NCBI GenBank assembly: GCA_937901625.1 | Contig: CALDIE010000305.1 | Span: 1-10,596, forward strand | Origin: an uncultured Lachnospiraceae bacterium | GTDB taxonomy: Bacteria; Bacillota; Clostridia; Lachnospirales; Lachnospiraceae | Direction: 5' to 3' | Length of the DNA: 10,596 bases | Shown: positions 1-3,836 of the stretch, in pieces | Layout of the letters: every line of letters begins with the position of its first letter | How positions within the stretch are numbered: the first letter of the stretch is position 1 | Position numbers and translations under genes: made by a program | The notes under the pieces: generated by a model | What the model was told of the DNA's origin: nothing | What the model saw: only the letters and a program-made list of their open reading frames with translations | Databases searched by the model: none

Positions 1-491
1 GCAATGATCTCCTTCATAAAGGTATCGAGATCCTGTTCGCCGTTTTCAAAAAGCTCGTTTGCCTTTGTGGCAATTCCCTTCGCAACGGTAAGGATCGTAC
101 CTTCCTTGGGCTGCATAACCGCCTTGTACGCCGTCTCCACGGCCTTATCAAAACCGGCCGAGATCACCGCTATATCGAGCTCGTCATAGGTCTTGATCAC
201 CTTGGTGAAACCACGCAAAAGCTGGCTTAAAATAACACCCGAGTTACCTCTTGCACCACGTAAGGATCCGGATGAGATCGACTTACACAGCGACTTCATG
301 TCCTTCTCCTCCAAAGAATAGACATCCCTCGCCGCAGACATGATCGTCAATGTCATGTTCGTTCCGGTGTCTCCATCCGGTACCGGAAATACATTCAGCT
401 CATTAATTCTGTCTTTTTGTGCCTCCAGATTCTTTGCTCCGGCCAAAAACATTTTCGCCAAAAGTCCGGTATCAATCGTATTAGCTGACAA
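1..491 (-). CDS. fakA: DAK2-domain fatty acid kinase FakA/YloV, N-terminal part (gene runs off the left edge)
   Basis: By family, this protein is the ATP-binding kinase subunit that phosphorylates fatty acids held by FakB partners, feeding exogenous fatty acids into phospholipid synthesis in the cytoplasm. I translated 163 residues from position 491 to the edge. They carry the DhaL/DAK2 signatures: VFPVPDGDTGTNM at about residues 34-46, whose Asp residues bind the Mg-ATP in this fold, and GARGNSGVILSQ at about 79-90. The start is taken as TTG at 491-489, because a strong AGGAGG lies 7 bases upstream and overlaps the stop codon of the Asp23-family gene; the first internal ATG is residue 13, without a comparable site. 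The gap to the upstream gene is 13 bases, so the two are co-transcribed and probably translationally coupled. The pair Asp23-family plus FakA, divergent from rpmB, matches yloU-yloV of Bacillus. The C-terminal domain is outside the window. Confidence 0.93.
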   Translation of the reverse strand, partial: MSANTIDTGLLAKMFLAGAKNLEAQKDRINELNVFPVPDGDTGTNMTLTIMSAARDVYSLEEKDMKSLCKSISSGSLRGARGNSGVILSQLLRGFTKVIKTYDELDIAVISAGFDKAVETAYKAVMQPKEGTILTVAKGIATKANELFENGEQDLDTFMKEII

Positions 492-504
492 TTTTTATTC
501 CTCC

Positions 505-861
505 TTAGTCAATTACACGAACGCCTTCGATGTAAATATTGATTTTCTCTACCTCAAGGCCGGTAAAATTCTCGACCTTATATTTTACATTGTTGATCAG
601 ATTCTCTGTAACCGCCATAATACTGACACCATAAGCTACGATCACGTGAAAACTGAGGATCAATTTCCCGCCCTCGGAAACCACCTGGATTCCATGATCG
701 ACACTTTCTTTTTTCAGAATACGTACCAGACCTTCCTTGGGATTGACGGATGCCATACCTACGATACCGAAGCACTCGTTGGCCACATTGCCGGCATACT
801 GCGCAATAACAGAACTGTCAATCTGAATACTGCCTAAGTGTGTATCCACTGAATTGTTCAT
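505..861 (-). CDS. yloU: Asp23/Gls24 family envelope stress protein (YloU-like)
   Basis: This is a 118-residue Asp23/Gls24 family protein. Members are small cytoplasmic proteins, some membrane-associated, linked to cell envelope homeostasis and alkaline stress; the exact biochemical role is unknown. The family pattern is visible: an N-terminal strand (GSIQIDSSVIAQYAGNVA, residues 10-27), then EC-FGIVGM, a middle hydrophobic strand (LILSFHVIVAYG, 67-78) and the C-terminal VEKINIYIEGVRV (104-116). The frame stays open upstream to 1011, but the ATG at 861 is chosen because AAGGAGGG sits 6 bases before it, and because the sigma-A promoter at 908-935 lies inside the longer frame and would start the RNA downstream of the longer start. 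The fakA-type gene follows 13 bases later. It is probably expressed constitutively with fakA from the 908-935 promoter. Confidence 0.9.
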   Translation of the reverse strand: MNNSVDTHLGSIQIDSSVIAQYAGNVANECFGIVGMASVNPKEGLVRILKKESVDHGIQVVSEGGKLILSFHVIVAYGVSIMAVTENLINNVKYKVENFTGLEVEKINIYIEGVRVID

Positions 862-907
862 AAAATCCCTCCTTATTGTATTGGATTTTAGTGCATTACT
901 CCCTAAT

Positions 908-935
908 AGTATACTAAATATTTGTAAAATTTCAA
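908..935 (-). promoter_or_regulatory. Sigma-A type promoter for the Asp23-fakA operon
   Basis: Read on the minus strand, TTGAAA (935-930) is followed after 16 bases by TATACT (913-908). Both boxes match the housekeeping consensus in five of six bases. The predicted RNA start near 901 leaves a leader of about 40 bases before the ATG at 861. No other promoter as good was seen between 862 and 1168 on this strand. Confidence 0.75.
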
Positions 936-940
936 GACTG

Positions 941-976
941 TCACTTCGAATCCCTCTTTCCTCACTTCGAATCCCT
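941..976. repeat. Two perfect 15-bp direct repeats, 21 bp apart, upstream of the Asp23 promoter
   Basis: The 15-mer TCACTTCGAATCCCT occurs at 941-955 and again at 962-976, a spacing of exactly 21 bases, or about two helix turns. Each copy holds the palindrome TTCGAA. The nearest copy ends 5 bases upstream of the -35 box of the Asp23 promoter, a position suited to a regulator binding two sites on one face of the DNA. A third TTCGAAT stands at 1090-1096. No known operator was recognised, so a role is inference only. Confidence 0.6.
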
Positions 977-1017
977 TTTTTCGGGTAGACGCAAACATTT
1001 TCACATATCATTTTCCC

Positions 1018-1081
1018 GCAAGAGTTCTTCCCTTTTATACCTGCCTTTTAACCTGCAAAAGTTCTTTCATTTTATACTTGC
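1018..1081. repeat. Imperfect 27-bp direct repeat, offset 37 bp, in the rpmB/Asp23 divergent gap
   Basis: Bases 1018-1044 and 1055-1081 align at 23 of 27 positions, sharing GCAA-AGTTCTT near one end and TTTTATAC-TGC at the other. The copy at 1055-1081 ends within the candidate -35 box of rpmB. The copies could be a duplicated regulatory site or a remnant duplication. Together with the 941-976 repeats, the two promoters and the leader hairpin, they account for most of the 307-base gap between the two divergent genes; no small reading frame with a ribosome site was seen there. Confidence 0.45.
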
Positions 1082-1106
1082 ATTATGCTTTCGAATTTGT
1101 TAAGAT
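1078..1106 (+). promoter_or_regulatory. Candidate promoter of rpmB
   Basis: TTGCAT (1078-1083) is followed after 17 bases by TAAGAT (1101-1106). The -10 box is preceded by TG at 1098-1099, giving an extended -10 element that can offset the weak -35 box. The RNA would begin near 1113, shortly before the hairpin at 1118-1143. It is the best candidate upstream of rpmB, but the match is only moderate. Confidence 0.4.
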
Positions 1107-1117
1107 ATCTCTTGTTG

Positions 1118-1143
1118 TGAGCATCACGCTTGTAGTATGCTCA
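1118..1143 (+). other. Hairpin in the rpmB leader
   Basis: TGAGCAT (1118-1124) and ATGCTCA (1137-1143) form a perfect 7-bp stem around a 12-base loop. No U-tract follows, so it is not a terminator. It would sit at or near the 5' end of the rpmB RNA, about 11 bases before the ribosome site AAGGAGG. It could stabilise the mRNA or serve as a control element; a link to bL28 autoregulation is speculation. Confidence 0.45.
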
Positions 1144-1168
1144 AGTTGGTTTGAAGGAGGTGTTGTTC

Positions 1169-1354
1169 ATGGCAAGATGCGATATTTGTGGTAAGGGCGC
1201 TCATTTTGGAAACAATGTCAGCCACTCCCATAGAAGATCTAACAGAGTTTGGAATTCCAATATTAAGCATGTGAAGTGTACTGTAAACGGTACTTCCAAG
1301 AGACTTCATGTTTGTACTACATGCTTAAAGAGCGGTGCTGTTGAGCGAGTTTAA
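1169..1354 (+). CDS. rpmB: 50S ribosomal protein bL28, zinc-binding form
   Basis: A 61-residue bL28, a structural protein of the large ribosomal subunit. It has the family pattern MARCDICGKGAHFGNNVSHS, a basic middle with R22, R23, R26 and W28, and the end HVCTTCLKSGAVERV. Cysteine pairs C4/C7 and C49/C52 form the four-Cys zinc site of the C+ paralogue type, so the protein depends on zinc. The start is ATG at 1169, preceded by GAAGGAGGTG with 7 to 8 bases spacing; an in-frame TTG at 1151 lies over the ribosome site itself and would add six residues not usual for the family. Length is normal. It is the only plus-strand gene, divergent from the Asp23-fakA pair as in Bacillus, and ends at the terminator 1396-1425. 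Confidence 0.97.
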   Translation: MARCDICGKGAHFGNNVSHSHRRSNRVWNSNIKHVKCTVNGTSKRLHVCTTCLKSGAVERV

Positions 1355-1395
1355 GCAAGTACTTTTTCCGGAATTTCATCATTCAATGAGAACGT

Positions 1396-1425
1396 AAAAC
1401 CCGCGGAGCGATCCGCGGGTTTTTT
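1396..1425 (+). terminator. Rho-independent terminator of rpmB, possibly bidirectional
   Basis: A 12-bp perfect stem (1396-1407 with 1412-1423), very GC-rich in the centre (CCCGCGG), closes on a GCGA tetraloop and runs into a T-tract to 1425. It lies 41 bases after the rpmB stop. On the minus strand the hairpin is followed by TTTTAC, so it may also stop transcription coming from gerW, whose stop is at 1490. No gene is seen between 1355 and 1489. Confidence 0.93.
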
Positions 1426-1489
1426 CGTATCAAAACTCTGTTTTTGTTTGATCACTTATATTCAGTTATTTACTTCTATTTACTCCCTT

Positions 1490-1888
1490 CTACTCTTCTT
1501 CCGGAAAGGCCTTTTCAATAACCACATCGTCATCTACGGTTACACCCTTCTTATCCTTGATCTTGTCAATGACCTCGGGAATCGCGTCAATGATCTTGCT
1601 GATGGAATCCTGTCCCTTGACCGTAACGATCTTTGCGTGGCCGTTCTGGATCACCAGTACCGCGGAAGGAGACATCTTGGCATTGGCTCCGCCGATCCCG
1701 CAGTCCTTCTTATTGTTATCTCTGGAACCGGATCCGGCAGCAACACCGAAAGATACATCCACCAAAGGCACGATCACCGCATCATCCACTTTGATCGGAT
1801 CGCCGATCACGGTCTTGGTCGCAACCAGAGAATCCATATCCTTCATCAATGCATCCACTACACTTTTAATATTATTACTTTCAGCCAT
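1490..1888 (-). CDS. gerW: GerW/YtfJ family sporulation protein
   Basis: A 132-residue protein of the Spore_YtfJ family. In Bacillus, YtfJ (GerW) is found in spores and is needed for normal germination; its biochemical action is not known. The family core is clear: NIKSVVDALMKDMDSL (6-21), then KTVIGDPI (25-32), VIVPLVDVSFGVAAGSG (38-54), a glycine-rich segment CGIGGANAKMSPSAVLVI (63-80) and a hydrophilic tail ending in acidic residues. The start ATG at 1888 follows the stop codon of the DUF2953 gene with no gap (TAAATG), and the ribosome site GGGAGG lies inside the end of that gene, so translation is coupled. The ytfI-ytfJ order is the same in Bacillus. It points to a sporulating organism, though the family also occurs in non-spore-formers. 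Confidence 0.92.
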   Translation of the reverse strand: MAESNNIKSVVDALMKDMDSLVATKTVIGDPIKVDDAVIVPLVDVSFGVAAGSGSRDNNKKDCGIGGANAKMSPSAVLVIQNGHAKIVTVKGQDSISKIIDAIPEVIDKIKDKKGVTVDDDVVIEKAFPEEE

Positions 1889-2917
1889 TTAAACGTCCTC
1901 CCGTTTTAATAGTTTGATAAATCTTCTGACCTTTTTATTTAATATCAACAGCAATCCGTGCCAGGCCACAACAAAGAGAAATACTCTCCCCTTCACCGTC
2001 AGATGAAACGTCATCTTCTCATCTTCCATATCCGATGTAAGGTCGATCTTTCCCGGAAGCCGATCCAGTAACGGCGTAGCCAGCGCGTAAAACTCCCAGA
2101 GCTTTGCGGCCTTTGCGGGATCGTCACTGTGAAAGTAAAGATCTCCGGAGACCTTTCTCGGACAGATATCTTTTAAGATGGGAATCGTATGTTTTTTTCC
2201 GTATTCGATCACCCATTCCGTTCCCTTCGAAAAGAGAAGCTTATCATAATAAATATAGGTATCCACCGCTTTGTCGATCATTTCTTCCGTATGATCGGCA
2301 AACGAATCGATCTTATCCGCTATACGGTCTGAGAGTGCCGCAAGTTTATCAAGCTGCGCATCGATCCACTCTGCGAATGTAATCTTTTTCTTCGCAAAGA
2401 AATGGCTCTTTCTTTTCTTATTGTTCTTATTGTCTTTTTTATTCTTATCTTCTGTCTTTGAGGTATCCCCGTCTTCCGTACCGGAAGCCGCTTTACTCTC
2501 ATCCTTTCGGGGATTGGATGAGCCTGCTCCGACTTCTTCGGATATATCTTCTGCCTCTGTATCCTCTTTGTTGTCTTTATCTTTGTTTTTACGGCATTTA
2601 TCCTTTTTGCCCCCGGTTTTATCAGCGGCGGCTGCTTCCTTTTTCCTCTTCTTTTCCTCTCTCTTTTTCTTATCAAATACCGTGATACCCAGTACGGCCG
2701 CTTTGATATTTACTTCTTTTTGATAGAGGACATCCACTCTGATAAAGTGCAACAGCCAGCTCACGCGGACATCTGCCGTAATCTCTTCCTCTTTCCCGGT
2801 CCGAACCCTGTACCGGAAAGGTACAAAGAGTACCAGCGCTACAACCAGAAGGAGTACGGAGAGGATCACCAGCAATATGATGCCGATCACCTTTAGTATC
2901 TGAAGTACGATCGCCAT
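1889..2917 (-). CDS. DUF2953 membrane protein (YtfI-like) with a long charged linker
   Basis: A 342-residue protein of unknown function. Residues 4-33 form one strong membrane segment, followed by VPFRYRV and a short strand-rich part (to about 80). Residues 83-170 are a low-complexity linker rich in Lys, Glu and Asp with almost no hydrophobic residues. The part from about 171 to 342 holds an amphipathic helical stretch (181-228), the conserved-looking block PRKVSGDLYFHSDDPAKAA (253-271) with the following ATPLL...GKIDLT, and a second hydrophobic patch at about 311-327. The SGDLYFGSDDPA-type block and the place directly before gerW support assignment to DUF2953, as ytfI in Bacillus. A ribosome site AAGGAAGG lies before the ATG and overlaps the stop of the preceding gene, 12 bases upstream. 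A spore-related membrane role is inferred from the neighbour only. Confidence 0.8.
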   Translation of the reverse strand: MAIVLQILKVIGIILLVILSVLLLVVALVLFVPFRYRVRTGKEEEITADVRVSWLLHFIRVDVLYQKEVNIKAAVLGITVFDKKKREEKKRKKEAAAADKTGGKKDKCRKNKDKDNKEDTEAEDISEEVGAGSSNPRKDESKAASGTEDGDTSKTEDKNKKDNKNNKKRKSHFFAKKKITFAEWIDAQLDKLAALSDRIADKIDSFADHTEEMIDKAVDTYIYYDKLLFSKGTEWVIEYGKKHTIPILKDICPRKVSGDLYFHSDDPAKAAKLWEFYALATPLLDRLPGKIDLTSDMEDEKMTFHLTVKGRVFLFVVAWHGLLLILNKKVRRFIKLLKREDV

Positions 2918-2929
2918 ACCATTCCTTCC

Positions 2930-3229
2930 TTATCCATCGAATATTTCATCACCCGTTTGTGCGAGATATGTATTAAAAGCCGTATCGGCTAGGTACTTAA
3001 GAGCCTCCTCATAACTGTCCGCCAGACCGGTCACCACGAATCGGTGGTTCTTAAAATACGGTTGTTTAAGGTAGATGCTCTTAAGAAACTCCGGTTTCTT
3101 TGTATCATAATTCCAATAGATCACATATACGCCGGCAACCAAAGCGTCTTCCGACATCTTTTTCATGATCTCGTCCATACGGTTTTTAAGCCCATCGCTG
3201 ACATACAGATTTCTTGAAAATTCAAGCAT
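2930..3229 (-). CDS. Unrecognised 99-residue protein
   Basis: I do not recognise this family. It is a small soluble protein without signal peptide or clear membrane segment. Residues 1-28 look helical and charged, 30-39 form a hydrophobic strand (LVAGVYVIYW), then follow YDTKKPEFLKSIY, a strand FVVTGLA (64-70) and a helix SYEEALKYLADTAF (72-85). The pattern of alternating strands and helices in under 100 residues suggests one compact alpha/beta domain. The ATG at 3229 has GGGAGG 5 bases upstream, and its stop overlaps the ribosome site of the DUF2953 gene 12 bases downstream, which supports a real, co-transcribed gene at the head of the DUF2953-gerW cluster. No good promoter was seen in 3230-3315, so it may rely on read-through from the Nudix gene or a promoter I cannot recognise. 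Confidence 0.8.
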   Translation of the reverse strand: MLEFSRNLYVSDGLKNRMDEIMKKMSEDALVAGVYVIYWNYDTKKPEFLKSIYLKQPYFKNHRFVVTGLADSYEEALKYLADTAFNTYLAQTGDEIFDG

Positions 3230-3270
3230 TGCCGCCTCCCGCTAAGCCCTTATGGCCGGATGAAAAACGC

Positions 3271-3303
3271 AAAAACAGCCCCTGCCGACGCCCGGGCTTT
3301 TTT
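3271..3303 (-). terminator. Probable rho-independent terminator behind the Nudix gene
   Basis: AGCCC at 3277-3281 pairs with GGGCT at 3294-3298 around a 12-base GC-rich loop; T residues at 3298-3303 and A residues at 3271-3275 allow a partly extended stem and give a T-tract on the minus strand. The stem is short, so efficiency may be low. Immediately before it in the transcript, a second hairpin (GACACC 3309-3314 with GGTGTC 3320-3325) covers the Nudix stop codon. Confidence 0.55.
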
Positions 3304-3315
3304 GTCATGACACCC

Positions 3316-3756
3316 TTACGGTGTCCAAAGCCGACTACGATACAGACTCTGGTATTCCTCATAAGCCTTTTCCAGGATCTGTTTTTCGTTGGCAAACTTT
3401 AACAAATGGATCGCCTCATGATATTTATAATATCCGGAATCCAAAAAGTATTCCTCTTTTTGGGGTTTAGAAAAATAACTGGTCGATTTCATAAGATACC
3501 AGTGCACTTCTTTTTCCACAGTATCTTCCGGTACCGTAAAAGTATAATCACTTTTCCCGATATAGCGAACGATGCTGGCCGTTACTCCGGTTTCTTCCTT
3601 AACCTCCCTGAGCGCCGTATCCGGATATTGCTCCCCTTCTTCTACCGTTCCTTTGGGTAAAACCCAGCCTTCATAACGGTTACGATAGTTCTTATAAAGC
3701 AATAAAAACTTTCCCCGATAAATCACAACACCGCCACAGCTGACTGCTTCGATCAT
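3316..3756 (-). CDS. Nudix hydrolase
   Basis: A 146-residue Nudix hydrolase, a cytoplasmic Mg-dependent pyrophosphatase of nucleoside-diphosphate-linked compounds. The Nudix box is complete: G36, E42 and R50-E51-V-K-E54-E55-T-G57, matching GX5EX7REUXEEXGU, with the metal-binding Glu residues all present. Before it come SCGGVVIY (6-13) and the substrate-face strand GWVLPKG (30-36). The arrangement, with KTVEEGE-like spacing and aromatic HWYLM after the box, resembles the diadenosine polyphosphate / NTP-cleaning type, but the true substrate cannot be read from the sequence. The ATG at 3756 has GGGAGG 9 bases upstream. It has its own promoter (3798-3826) and a terminator behind it, so it is probably a single-gene unit set between the cell-wall and spore gene clusters. 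Confidence 0.92.
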   Translation of the reverse strand: MIEAVSCGGVVIYRGKFLLLYKNYRNRYEGWVLPKGTVEEGEQYPDTALREVKEETGVTASIVRYIGKSDYTFTVPEDTVEKEVHWYLMKSTSYFSKPQKEEYFLDSGYYKYHEAIHLLKFANEKQILEKAYEEYQSLYRSRLWTP

Positions 3757-3797
3757 ACTGCCTGTCCTCCCGTCTGTGTGCGAGTAAACCTTTTTTT

Positions 3798-3826
3798 AGT
3801 ATATAGCAAACAGACACACAAAACAA
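3798..3826 (-). promoter_or_regulatory. Sigma-A type promoter of the Nudix gene
   Basis: On the minus strand TTGTTT (3826-3821) is followed after 17 bases by TATACT (3803-3798). The -35 box begins only about 10 bases beyond the stop codon of the SEDS-PBP gene, and no hairpin terminator lies between them, so some read-through from upstream is possible. The predicted RNA start is near 3791, leaving a leader of about 35 bases. Confidence 0.65.
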
Positions 3827-3836
3827 GCAAACATTT

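Noticed and set aside
340..837. Plus-strand open frame of 165 codons over the fakA and Asp23 genes
   Set aside because: It spans the junction of two well supported minus-strand genes and is explained as a shadow frame.
862..1011. Upstream extension of the Asp23-family reading frame by 50 residues to position 1011
   Set aside because: The extension contains the sigma-A promoter and the 15-bp repeats, its residues do not resemble the family, and the ATG at 861 has a strong ribosome site.
941..1081. CRISPR-like array
   Set aside because: Only two copies of each of two unrelated repeats, with 6- and 10-base gaps and no cas genes; not an array.
1448..1909. Plus-strand open frame of 153 codons after rpmB
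   Set aside because: It is antisense to gerW, whose protein matches a known family; the plus-strand translation has no recognisable features.
2320..2676. Second minus-strand frame of 118 codons inside the DUF2953 gene
   Set aside because: Its Arg/Lys-rich product is the shifted reading of the Lys/Glu-rich linker; no ribosome site.
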